DNA from: an uncultured Bacteroidota bacterium
Lineage (GTDB): Bacteria; Bacteroidota; Bacteroidia; Chitinophagales; Chitinophagaceae
DNA length: 8,660 bases
Assembly: GCA_946479055.1 (NCBI GenBank)
Contig: CAMLEX010000166.1
Coordinates: forward strand, 1 to 8,660
Direction: 5' to 3'
Both the position numbers and the translations under genes were made by a program. Below the pieces are notes generated by a model that did no database searches, had not been told where the DNA came from, and was given only the letters and a program-made list of their open reading frames with translations. Shown here piece after piece: positions 1 through 7,079 of the stretch. The stretch's first letter is position 1; the number at the start of each line of letters is the position of its first letter.

Positions 1-9
1 ACTATGGAC

Positions 10-45
10 AAAAAAAAAGTCCCTCCGCCACTGCGGAGGGACTTT
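10..45 (-). terminator. Rho-independent terminator of the large barrel-protein gene
   Basis: Positions 16-28 and 33-45 form a perfect 13-bp inverted repeat with a CACT loop (29-32). Read on the minus strand, the GC-rich stem is followed directly by a run of about nine T (complement of the A-run at 10-18). That is the classic intrinsic terminator layout, about 40 bp after the TGA stop (87-89) of the minus-strand gene. The stem is symmetrical, but on the plus strand only three T follow, so it should work mainly in the minus direction. Confidence 0.9.
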
Positions 46-86
46 GCTATTCGTGTAATCCTTTAAATAATCTGTGTAATCTGCGA

Positions 87-3000
87 TCAGAAGTCAACTC
101 CCATTGCAAAATACCACATCGGTTTTCCTTTAAAAAAACCGTTCATTTCCCAAGCCGCATCTGCACGAATAAAGTATCCGAGCAAAGTACTCCGGGCACC
201 AAATCCATAACCACCAGCAAAAGGACCAATGCCGCCGGATTTTAGCCTTACACTAAATGGGTTTCCCTGACTGCCGGTATATACACTTTGTGGTCTTTGT
301 ATATCCTTCAGGCCACCGGCCCAGGCTGTACCAATGTCAAAAAACTGAACCAATTGGAAATTGCGCAGGAAAGCATTATTGATTGGCTTGTTGAAGAAAG
401 TAGAAAAAACCGGAACCCTGAACTCACTGTTGATCACTACAGCGTTATTTCCGTTGGTAAGATTTTGTTTAAACCCACGCAGGTTGACTGCCAACGATTG
501 ATAAGCATAGTAATTAATGTTATCATCAGGTCTTGGTTCGGGATTGAATTTTGGAGAAAACCAGTTATCAACCCCACCCAGGTAATACACCACTTTCTGA
601 TCGCCAAAAGAAAAATCACCTCCGGCACGAACAGCCCAAATCAGGTTGCGATACAATGGTAAATAATGACGGACATCAAAGCCTGCATTAAAAAGAAACT
701 TACCATCCGCATCTGCTTTAGTTATTTGTGTGAACCAATCTGCAAATATTTTGTACCGCAAGCCATGCCAGATATTAGTAGCTGGATTGATAGTATTATC
801 GTGTACATATTCGAGGCTAAGCTGTCCGTAAGTAGATTTAAAATCCTTTGCTTTTAATGACGGTCCGTCAATAGAGCTTAACACTTTTCTTTCAAAGCGA
901 GGCCCAAGTGTCGCCCTTAAACTTCTTATTCGATCCAAAGGATAACGTAGTCGGGCGAGGTAATAACTTGAAAAAACTTTTCCCGGAATCGCTATAGGAT
1001 CTTGTCCAGGCGGAGGAGGTGGCGCATTGGGGTCAACAAAGCCAACCTGGTTGCTACTGCGGAAATATGTAGCGCCCCAGTCAAGCCGTTTACGCAGATT
1101 ATAGAATTCGAACAGCACATCATTATCTCTGAGGTTGGGTGCAATACGTATACCCCCGATGAACTTGAAGTCTTCCATAAGATCAGAAGTTCCCATACGG
1201 ATCATTCCATTGAAATCTGTACCATTTGACTGGTAGATAGGGCCGGCGCCTCCACCATAAGCTTGAAATTTATTGACTGCTAATACAGAATTGTTGAAAC
1301 CGGTAACAACATAATCAGTAAAGTATTTGGGTGGGCGGTATTCATACAATTTCGCTTTACTCAGGATCGGCGGTTCAGCCATTTCAGTGGATTCTACTAC
1401 TTTGCCCAATTGTGTACTGTCCTTTTTCTCATCTTCAAATTCACTTTGGAAAAAATCATCCTGTTTAGTCGTATCTGTTTTTCTTCCATCTGATTGGGGA
1501 GCTAATTTGTTGCGATTCCTTTTCTCTTCATCTATAAGTTGCTTCATATATTCCGTCGGCCTTGCAGATATATTACGACGGCGTAATACATTTTCATCAA
1601 CCCGCAAACGATACAATAATTTCACATCACCCAATTTTACCACTTCACTTACCTGTTGGTTATCCCCGGCTGTTCTTGTTTCCAGCATACTGCTCTGATA
1701 GTTGGATAGCGGAAACACATAAGATGAATCGTTGGTGATAGAAACATAGCCAACCGAATCTATATCGGATTTATTCCATTCTTTTAAAAGACTATCTACT
1801 TCGCTTAGCGGAGGATTACGCAATACTTCATCTCCAATAAAAACAAGGGTATCCAGGCCAGCTCTTTCGGTGAGGAAGAATCCGGCGTAACGGTTATTGA
1901 TCCCGTTTTCATCGCTGATAAAAGTGAAATGAGAAGTATTGTATTGAGAAGGAAATCTTGCATTGCCGCGATTAAGCGCTGTAAGCTGTGAAATTTGCTT
2001 GAACTCGGATTTATTCCAGTTGTCAACTAAAAAAATGTTGAAACGCTTGCCTGGTAATGAATCCTCACTGCTTGCAGCTGCCGCTGATGGGCGGTTACTG
2101 GAATATAATATCCCTGTTTTATTGGGAAAAGCTACAAAAGAAGGATCAAGATCATCATATACATCGTTGGTGATCTGGTCGTAGGATTGCTTATCTATTT
2201 TATAAACATAAATATCTGTTTGCCCGCTTCTGATAGCACTCAGGATAAGCGTATTGGCATCCAGCATATACTTCATATCCTGCACCTGGTCGAACATCGG
2301 AAGCTCCTGCTTCACAATTTTTATCCTGTTGATTACATCATACACAAACAATTTGAGTTTACCTTCTTCACTATACAATACAGCCAGGCGGGTTCCTTTT
2401 CCATCCCACGCTATGATGGGATAGTTTGGATTTATTTCATCTCCTTTTGAACGGGTGCCGTATTTCAGCAACACTTTTCGGTTCACAAAATTTTCCATCA
2501 AAACAACGGAATATTTTCCCTGGTGAAATTCCACTACAGCATAGGTAAAGCTCTTGAGATTGGGGTGTGCATTGAAACGGATAAAATCTTTTTTACCGAT
2601 TACTTCACTGATAGATAGCTGCCCTTTGGGTGTATTACGACGGCCACGCAGATCTTTATAATATTGCTGCGGTATCTCCACCATAAAATCTTTAAGAACA
2701 GCTTTAAATTTTTTCTTTGTTACCTTTTGCGAAGCATTGTTCAGGTTGCGATAGATACGGCTGAGATAAAGGAAATAAGTCACTTTGGTTTTACCATATT
2801 TATCGGCTATATATTTCCAGAAAGCATGACCGGCAAGATTGGGTTTGGCAAAAGCAAATTGGTAAAAATTGCGGTATTTCCCCGCAAGCATTATAGAACG
2901 AAGGTCATCATCCAATGCCGGTGACCAGTTTTCAGCGGCATATTCAATATAGCCATCGGTTAGCCATTTGGGCAGATCAAGCAATGCCTGGTTGGCGGCG

Positions 3001-3473
3001 AATTCACCCAGATCATCGCCAAACAATACATTTTCCACCAATACCCTTGCAAGCCCTTGCCTTATCTGGCGGCGGAGGTTGTCGTGATTGCCGTCAAAAT
3101 ATACCAGCATTTTATTGTTGACCAGTTTGGTGATGCCACCTGTATTTTGCCAGTCAATGCCTAATCCGATATTGGATTGTTGCATTTCATCAAAATTGTT
3201 GTAGGCGACAATATTAATACGGCGCTGCAATCCATATTCTACAAACTCTTCAATACCGGGCAACTCTGTTTCAGCAATCTGCGCTACATATTTCCCCAAT
3301 CCAAGGCCGTCCTGGCTGAAATACGTATTAAAATTTTCAGTTTGGTAATATTTCCATTTGAATTTTTGATACTGAACACGGTTTTTCCCAAACTCGACAG
3401 TGTTAACCTGTGCATTTGATCCTATCCCGATAAGAATAAAGAGAGAGGCGAGCAGGCATGATACTTTAGTCAT
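87..3473 (-). CDS. Outer-membrane protein: inactive peptidase-like domain, TolB-like propeller and Omp85-type beta-barrel
   Basis: Predicted outer-membrane protein of 1128 residues from the ATG at 3473. Residues 1-22 are a clean signal peptide (MTK, hydrophobic core, SNAQ). Residues about 25-270 resemble a gluzincin (peptidase MA-like) domain, but the HExxH position reads RQGLA (R138, Q139, A142) and the downstream WxxEG glutamate is D173 in LPKWLTDG, so catalysis is unlikely. Residues about 290-590 hold PD40/TolB-like propeller blades (DLDPSF at 442-447, LYSSNRP at 456-462). A charged, probably disordered linker (about 625-705) leads to a C-terminal barrel (about 720-1128) with Omp85 hallmarks: an RGF motif (999-1001), INSEFRVP, FDIGTAW, GYGFGAR and a terminal phenylalanine. 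A five-proline run (818-822) probably lies in a loop. ATGs at 3518 and 3539 are in frame; I prefer 3473 because the longer forms give an overlong basic n-region. Barrel and propeller calls are firm by motif. The role (surface assembly, transport or scaffold) is unknown. A terminator follows. Confidence 0.85.
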   Translation of the reverse strand: MTKVSCLLASLFILIGIGSNAQVNTVEFGKNRVQYQKFKWKYYQTENFNTYFSQDGLGLGKYVAQIAETELPGIEEFVEYGLQRRINIVAYNNFDEMQQSNIGLGIDWQNTGGITKLVNNKMLVYFDGNHDNLRRQIRQGLARVLVENVLFGDDLGEFAANQALLDLPKWLTDGYIEYAAENWSPALDDDLRSIMLAGKYRNFYQFAFAKPNLAGHAFWKYIADKYGKTKVTYFLYLSRIYRNLNNASQKVTKKKFKAVLKDFMVEIPQQYYKDLRGRRNTPKGQLSISEVIGKKDFIRFNAHPNLKSFTYAVVEFHQGKYSVVLMENFVNRKVLLKYGTRSKGDEINPNYPIIAWDGKGTRLAVLYSEEGKLKLFVYDVINRIKIVKQELPMFDQVQDMKYMLDANTLILSAIRSGQTDIYVYKIDKQSYDQITNDVYDDLDPSFVAFPNKTGILYSSNRPSAAAASSEDSLPGKRFNIFLVDNWNKSEFKQISQLTALNRGNARFPSQYNTSHFTFISDENGINNRYAGFFLTERAGLDTLVFIGDEVLRNPPLSEVDSLLKEWNKSDIDSVGYVSITNDSSYVFPLSNYQSSMLETRTAGDNQQVSEVVKLGDVKLLYRLRVDENVLRRRNISARPTEYMKQLIDEEKRNRNKLAPQSDGRKTDTTKQDDFFQSEFEDEKKDSTQLGKVVESTEMAEPPILSKAKLYEYRPPKYFTDYVVTGFNNSVLAVNKFQAYGGGAGPIYQSNGTDFNGMIRMGTSDLMEDFKFIGGIRIAPNLRDNDVLFEFYNLRKRLDWGATYFRSSNQVGFVDPNAPPPPPGQDPIAIPGKVFSSYYLARLRYPLDRIRSLRATLGPRFERKVLSSIDGPSLKAKDFKSTYGQLSLEYVHDNTINPATNIWHGLRYKIFADWFTQITKADADGKFLFNAGFDVRHYLPLYRNLIWAVRAGGDFSFGDQKVVYYLGGVDNWFSPKFNPEPRPDDNINYYAYQSLAVNLRGFKQNLTNGNNAVVINSEFRVPVFSTFFNKPINNAFLRNFQLVQFFDIGTAWAGGLKDIQRPQSVYTGSQGNPFSVRLKSGGIGPFAGGYGFGARSTLLGYFIRADAAWEMNGFFKGKPMWYFAMGVDF

Positions 3474-3554
3474 AGAATCTTTGCTGTTTCGTATACTGAT
3501 AAATCGTTGTTTTTTCATTGGGTGTTGCCTCAACGGCATGGTTGGTTTTGGAGG

Positions 3555-3562
3555 TATCTTTG
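3555..3562 (+). promoter_or_regulatory. Possible -7 box for the MBL-fold hydrolase gene
   Basis: TATCTTTG matches TAnnTTTG on the plus strand and points toward the hydrolase gene about 175 bp downstream. The nearest TTG upstream (3525-3527) is 27 bp away, longer than the usual 19-21 bp. The leader would be long and would run through the -7 box of the opposing gene. This is a weak candidate, and nothing nearer the start codon fits better. Confidence 0.25.
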
Positions 3563-3591
3563 TTGAGACACTATTGTACCCGGCTGACTCA

Positions 3592-3599
3592 CAAAATTA
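3592..3599 (-). promoter_or_regulatory. Bacteroidetes -7 box for the barrel-protein gene
   Basis: The minus strand reads TAATTTTG, an exact match to the Bacteroidetes -7 consensus TAnnTTTG. It would start transcription near 3586, giving a leader of about 50-110 nt depending on which ATG is used. No good TTTG sits at the expected -33 distance (only a T-run near 3620-3624), so the assignment is moderate. Confidence 0.45.
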
Positions 3600-3737
3600 C
3601 CGGATTCACGTCCATATTTAAAAATACGAATCGTACATGACAAAATCTTCAGTATAATCATAAGGGAAATGAAAATTTTGACATGGTAAGATCAACCGGG
3701 CAAGGCATAAATTAAATTACCAGATTAAAAAACCAAC

Positions 3738-4382
3738 ATGTTAACTGTTAAGACATTCACTTTTAATCCCGTCCAGGAGAATACTTACGTTTTATATAAC
3801 GAAAAGAAGGAGTGCTGCATTATAGACCCCGGCTGTTATTTTTCAGAAGAAAGGGACAGATTAAAAACGGATATAGAAAAGACAGGGCTGAACCCGGTTT
3901 TGCTGCTTAATACACATTGTCATCTTGATCATATTTTTGGGAATAAGTTCGTGCATGAAACCTGGGGGCTTGACCTCCATATTCATGAAAAAGAGAAAAT
4001 CGTCCTGGCTAATGGCCCTGCTTCCGGCCTACGGTTTCAATTGCCTTTTGAAAATTATGAGGGACCTTTGATTTATATTAAAGAAGGCGAAAATATAAAG
4101 CTGGGGGATGAGGAACTGGAAGTATTTTTTACCCCCGGCCATTCTCCCGGAAGTGTTTCTTTTTATCATGAAGCCGGAGGATTTGTTATCGGGGGCGATG
4201 TTTTATTTAATGGTAGCATTGGCAGAACTGACTTGCCGGGTGGAGATTATGATACCTTGGTTAATAGTATCCAGACTAAGTTTTTCACTTTACCCGATGA
4301 TACAAAAGTGTATTCCGGCCATGGCCCGGTGACTACAGTCGGGTTTGAAAAAATGAATAACCCGTTTGTGAAGTTGTATTAA
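3738..4382 (+). CDS. MBL-fold metallo-hydrolase, glyoxalase II / YcbL type
   Basis: Cytoplasmic binuclear metal hydrolase of 214 residues, typical of the short YcbL-like branch of the glyoxalase II family, which splits thioesters such as S-lactoylglutathione in characterised members. The metal ligands are all visible: THCHLDH (H60, H62, D64, H65), GHSPGS (H135), GGDVLF (D154) and SGHGP (H195). The stretch GSIGRTDLPGGD (159-170) is the usual signature of this branch. The C-terminal substrate domain of full-length glyoxalase II (about 250 residues) is shortened, so a glutathione-specific role should not be assumed; many Bacteroidetes lack glutathione. The ATG at 3738 precedes MLTVKTFTFNPVQENTY, which matches the family N-terminus. 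There is no export signal. It is transcribed alone, divergent from the barrel gene and convergent with the flippase. The fold and ligand set are certain; the natural substrate is not. Confidence 0.93.
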   Translation: MLTVKTFTFNPVQENTYVLYNEKKECCIIDPGCYFSEERDRLKTDIEKTGLNPVLLLNTHCHLDHIFGNKFVHETWGLDLHIHEKEKIVLANGPASGLRFQLPFENYEGPLIYIKEGENIKLGDEELEVFFTPGHSPGSVSFYHEAGGFVIGGDVLFNGSIGRTDLPGGDYDTLVNSIQTKFFTLPDDTKVYSGHGPVTTVGFEKMNNPFVKLY

Positions 4383-4397
4383 ATGATATAAAGTCGC

Positions 4398-4554
4398 TTA
4401 TTTTTCTTTTATTTCAATACTTCCATCTGCATGGCCGATAATAATAGTGTTGGCCATATTAATAAAAAGTCCGGTTTAAATTGTAGTATAGGCAGGAACA
4501 AGATCAGCGGCATACTTACCGGGTTTCTTTTTTTATATCGTTTGATGAAAGCAT
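4398..4554 (-). pseudogene. Possible remnant of a small gene downstream of the flippase
   Basis: An ATG (4554-4552) nine bases after the flippase stop opens a 12-codon frame reading MLSSNDIKKETR. Dropping one base in the seven-A run (4528-4534, T on the plus strand) changes the reading to KKKPGKYAADLVPAYTTI, which ends at TAA 4478-4476. The same frame then continues for 25 codons, including MANTIIIGHADGSIEIKEK, to TAA 4400-4398. The pieces have protein-like composition and would make one frame of about 52 codons with one frameshift and one nonsense change. I do not recognise a family. It could also be chance, or the last 19 codons (4457-4398) could be a tiny intact gene. Confidence 0.3.
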
Positions 4555-4563
4555 ATCAGTTGC

Positions 4564-6069
4564 CTACTTGTTTTTGGAAATTAATTTTCCGATATAGGGT
4601 AGCTGACTAAATTCATTTTTCTCCACGTTCAAAATAAACCAGCCAAACAACAGAAGCAGCATCGTCGCAAAGCCACGATTTACCCAGCTATTTAATCCTA
4701 ACTGCGTAAATAATAAATGAATAAAATATAGTAGCACTACAATAACCATATAGGCTATCAGTTTTTTCCAGGCATAAGGTACCCGATATTCTTTTTGTCC
4801 CCACACAAACGATACGACCATCATCGTTCCATAGCAGAAAAAAGTAGCCCAGGCGCAGGCCATGTAGCCAAATGGGGGGATGAACAGGTAATTGATGGTA
4901 AGTGTAATGACGGCACCAATCAATGTGATCCATGCACCGGCAAGTGTTTTATTGCTTAACTTATACCAGATGCTGAGGCTGTAATAAATGCCCAAAAACA
5001 TATTTGCCAGTAGCAATATGGGCACCACTTTCAGGCCTTCCCACATTTTTGGATTCCGGATGAAATTTTTCCAGAGATCAAGGTATAACATCACGAGTAA
5101 AAACATCGTGCATAAAGTGATTACAAAAAACTTCATCACTCTTGCATACACTTTGGGGGCATTGGTTTCCGTAGATTGTTTAAAAAAGAAGGGTTCGGCG
5201 CCCATGCGAAAGGCCTGTACAGCAAGGGTTATAAGGATAGATAATTTATAGCAAGCGGAATAAATGCCTACTTCTGCTTTGGCCTCCTGTACTGTTTTTA
5301 CAGGAGCCCACCAGCCCAGCATTATACGATCAAATGTTTCATTGATCATACCGGCAAAACCGGCAATGATCAATGGGAGCCCATAGATCATCATTTCTTT
5401 CCACAGGGCTTTATCAAATTTCCATTCAAACCCAAAAAATTCTTTGGAAAGTAAAAAAAATGTAACAGCATTTTGTATAAGATTTGCCAGCAATACATAA
5501 CCTACAGCCCAATCTTTATTAAAAAAAAGATGCACCCAACTGTATGGATCTTGTGCCAGTTTTGGACATATACTGAGAAAAAAGTAAACGCTGATAATAT
5601 TGATAAGAATGCCACCTACTTTGGTCAATGCAAATTTTACAGGCCGCCCATCCTGGCGCAATTTGGCAAATGGAATGGTTGTCAAAGCATCGAGGCCAAT
5701 AATGGCTGCAGCAATAGAGAGATACTCCGGGTGCTGACTGATCTGCAGCAATACAGATAAAGGATGTTGTAATGCAATCAATAAAACCGATAAAAGAATG
5801 GTAGATAGAATCAGTGAAATACTGGTGCTGTTATAAACATTTTTTTTATCTGCTTTATTGGCAAACCGGAAAAAAGCCGTTTCCATTCCATACGTATAGA
5901 TCACATTCATAAACGGAATGAAAGCATATACAATACTCATTTCGCCATATTGCCAGTCTAAAAACTTGTAAGTAAGGTAGGGAGTAAGTAAATAGTTAAT
6001 AAAACGTGCAGCAATAGAGCTTACCCCATACCACATCGTTTGTCCTGCCAGTTTTTTAATGCCGCTCAA
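4564..6069 (-). CDS. Oligosaccharide flippase, Wzx/MATE-like (polysaccharide biosynthesis protein)
   Basis: Polytopic inner-membrane protein of 501 residues from a TTG start, with about 14 hydrophobic helices (roughly 12-33, 43-61, 84-102, 116-133, 147-167, 188-209, 227-243, 267-287, 313-331, 347-367, 376-394, 400-422, 433-455, 463-481). The segment LAGAWITLIGAVITLTINY, then FIPPFGYMACAWAT, is typical of Wzx-type flippases of the MOP superfamily, which move lipid-linked sugar units across the inner membrane. The length is normal for the family. The frame is open to an ATG at 6126, but a -7 box at 6098-6091 would start transcription inside that extension. The TTG at 6069 gives the N-terminus MSGIKKLAGQT, a form I recall from related Bacteroidetes proteins. 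No glycosyltransferases flank it, so the substrate is unknown. It ends at TAG 4566-4564. Confidence 0.9.
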   Translation of the reverse strand: MSGIKKLAGQTMWYGVSSIAARFINYLLTPYLTYKFLDWQYGEMSIVYAFIPFMNVIYTYGMETAFFRFANKADKKNVYNSTSISLILSTILLSVLLIALQHPLSVLLQISQHPEYLSIAAAIIGLDALTTIPFAKLRQDGRPVKFALTKVGGILINIISVYFFLSICPKLAQDPYSWVHLFFNKDWAVGYVLLANLIQNAVTFFLLSKEFFGFEWKFDKALWKEMMIYGLPLIIAGFAGMINETFDRIMLGWWAPVKTVQEAKAEVGIYSACYKLSILITLAVQAFRMGAEPFFFKQSTETNAPKVYARVMKFFVITLCTMFLLVMLYLDLWKNFIRNPKMWEGLKVVPILLLANMFLGIYYSLSIWYKLSNKTLAGAWITLIGAVITLTINYLFIPPFGYMACAWATFFCYGTMMVVSFVWGQKEYRVPYAWKKLIAYMVIVVLLYFIHLLFTQLGLNSWVNRGFATMLLLLFGWFILNVEKNEFSQLPYIGKLISKNK

Positions 6070-6090
6070 AGTGCCAGATAATTTTAATGA

Positions 6091-6120
6091 CAAAAGTAAC
6101 GGCTCGCTGCCCAAAAACAA
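6091..6120 (-). promoter_or_regulatory. Flippase promoter
   Basis: On the minus strand TTG (6120-6118), a 19-bp spacer and TACTTTTG (6098-6091) match the Bacteroidetes -33/-7 pattern. Transcription would begin near 6085, about 16 bases before the TTG start codon at 6069 and downstream of the ATG at 6126, so it also argues for the internal start. Confidence 0.6.
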
Positions 6121-6149
6121 TATCATTGCTCCTTATCTTATTTTATGCG

Positions 6150-6182
6150 TTTGCAACGCTTTTATACTTTCTTCTATCTTTG
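6150..6182 (+). promoter_or_regulatory. Promoter of the secreted coiled-coil gene
   Basis: TTTG (6150-6153), a 21-bp spacer and TATCTTTG (6175-6182) fit the Bacteroidetes consensus exactly. Transcription should start around 6187-6190, leaving only about 8-11 nt before the ATG at 6198. This is the best-formed promoter in the window, and it excludes the upstream in-frame ATG at 6087. Confidence 0.75.
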
Positions 6183-6197
6183 TTAAAAATGTTTAAT

Positions 6198-6842
6198 ATG
6201 AAACGTCTTATATTATTTGTCTGTATTGCTTTTATGGTTTCACTATCTTCTTTTTCCCAGGCTTATGAGAGCAGTATAACTTATGATAAGAAGAAACAGA
6301 AGGCTGTTACAATAGATTATGCTTATCCCCAGGAAGCGGTACAAAATGCCATTGTACAGAAATTAGAGAAATTGGGAAATGCAGGAAAAGAAGAAAAAGG
6401 TTTATTCAATAAAGACAAAGGGTTTATAATATTTAAAGATGCTTTTGTAACAGATATCAACGAGGAAAGAATGGATTACATTCTGAAAATTGAGAGAAAA
6501 AGCCGTAAGGACAAAGATGAGACCACGCTTTATCTTGTCATAAGTAAAGGTGGGACTGATGCAATCCCCAATATGAGTGCTCATGATGTCGGAAAGGCAA
6601 AGATGTTTTTGAATAATCTTCTTCCTGAAATTGAAGAAGCGAACCTGGAACTGCAGATTAAAGCTCAGGATGATGCTGTAGTAAAATCAGAAAAAAAATT
6701 CAAAGACCTGCAGGATGAAAAGGCTGATCTTGAAAAAAAGCTTCAAAAAAATGCTGAAGACATAGAGAGCCAGCAAAAACAAATAGAGAACCAAAGGCAG
6801 GCATTGGAAGGATTGAAAGGGAAAAGGAAAGTAGTAATGTAA
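6198..6842 (+). CDS. Exported protein of unknown function with C-terminal coiled coil
   Basis: A 214-residue protein I cannot assign to a named family. Residues 1-22 form a signal peptide (MKRLILF, hydrophobic core, cleavage probably after SQA), so the mature protein should be periplasmic or surface-linked; there is no lipobox. Residues about 40-140 look like a small mixed alpha/beta domain with strand-like stretches (GFIIFKDAF at 75-83, MDYILKIERK at 92-101, TTLYLVISKGG at 109-119). Residues about 143-208 are highly charged and rich in K, E, Q and L, and form a long predicted coiled coil, suggesting oligomerisation or a stalk. The frame is open back to 6087, but the signal peptide and the promoter both select the ATG at 6198. 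It is divergent from the flippase, with only about 128 bp between the start codons, so co-regulation is possible but not shown. The protein ends in KRKVVM and has no sorting domain. Confidence 0.8.
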   Translation: MKRLILFVCIAFMVSLSSFSQAYESSITYDKKKQKAVTIDYAYPQEAVQNAIVQKLEKLGNAGKEEKGLFNKDKGFIIFKDAFVTDINEERMDYILKIERKSRKDKDETTLYLVISKGGTDAIPNMSAHDVGKAKMFLNNLLPEIEEANLELQIKAQDDAVVKSEKKFKDLQDEKADLEKKLQKNAEDIESQQKQIENQRQALEGLKGKRKVVM

Positions 6843-6846
6843 AAGC

Positions 6847-6898
6847 AGTCCCATCCCGACCTTCCCCTTGCTTCGCTTTGCTCGCAATGACTGGGACT
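6847..6898. repeat. REP-like intergenic repeat with terminal inverted repeats
   Basis: AGTCCCA (6847-6853) and TGGGACT (6892-6898) are perfect 7-bp inverted ends of a 52-bp element. Read on the minus strand, its core contains TCATTGCGAGCAAAGCGAAG, a motif I recall as dispersed in many bacterial genomes. It lies just after the stop of the coiled-coil gene. Its dispersed nature cannot be tested from one copy. Confidence 0.5.
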
Positions 6899-6906
6899 CA
6901 CCCTAA

Positions 6907-7063
6907 CCTCTCCAAAGGAGAGGAGCAGCACACAGCCCCGCTTTTCGAAGATCCTGATAAAATAAAAGCTCTCCGAAAATGCTGAGGAGAGATATAAAGA
7001 TGATGTGGTAATTGTAGCTTGGATTTGTAATGAAGCACCGTCCTTTCTCCATGGGAGAAGGGA
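6907..7063. repeat. Cluster of three CTCC/GGAG hairpins between convergent genes
   Basis: Three inverted repeats lie in series: CCTCTCC-AAA-GGAGAGG (6907-6923), CTCTCC with an 11-nt loop and GGAGAG (6969-6974, 6986-6991), and a 10-bp stem with one G-T pair around ATG (TCCTTTCTCC 7041-7050, GGAGAAGGGA 7054-7063). None has a T-run, so they are not standard intrinsic terminators, though the last lies 17 bp past the stop of the minus-strand peroxidase gene and could help end both convergent transcripts. The first and third resemble dispersed Bacteroidetes intergenic repeats (recalled, not tested). No gene is visible in 6843-7079. Confidence 0.5.
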
Positions 7064-7079
7064 AAGAGGGATGAGGCCG

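Noticed and set aside
53..81. Direct repeat GTGTAATC (53-60 and 74-81) before the barrel gene stop
   Set aside because: Two 8-bp copies in AT-rich sequence are easily due to chance; there is no further structure.
288..662. Open frame of 124 codons on the plus strand, antisense to the large barrel gene
   Set aside because: It has no recognisable domain or signal peptide, and it lies wholly inside a well-supported coding region in the opposite direction.
6070..6126. ATG-started 19-residue extension of the flippase
   Set aside because: A consensus -7 box lies inside it, the extension is not family-like, and the TTG at 6069 gives the expected N-terminus.
6087..6197. Upstream 37-codon extension of the coiled-coil protein
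   Set aside because: The promoter TTTG-N21-TATCTTTG lies inside it, and the signal peptide begins at 6198.
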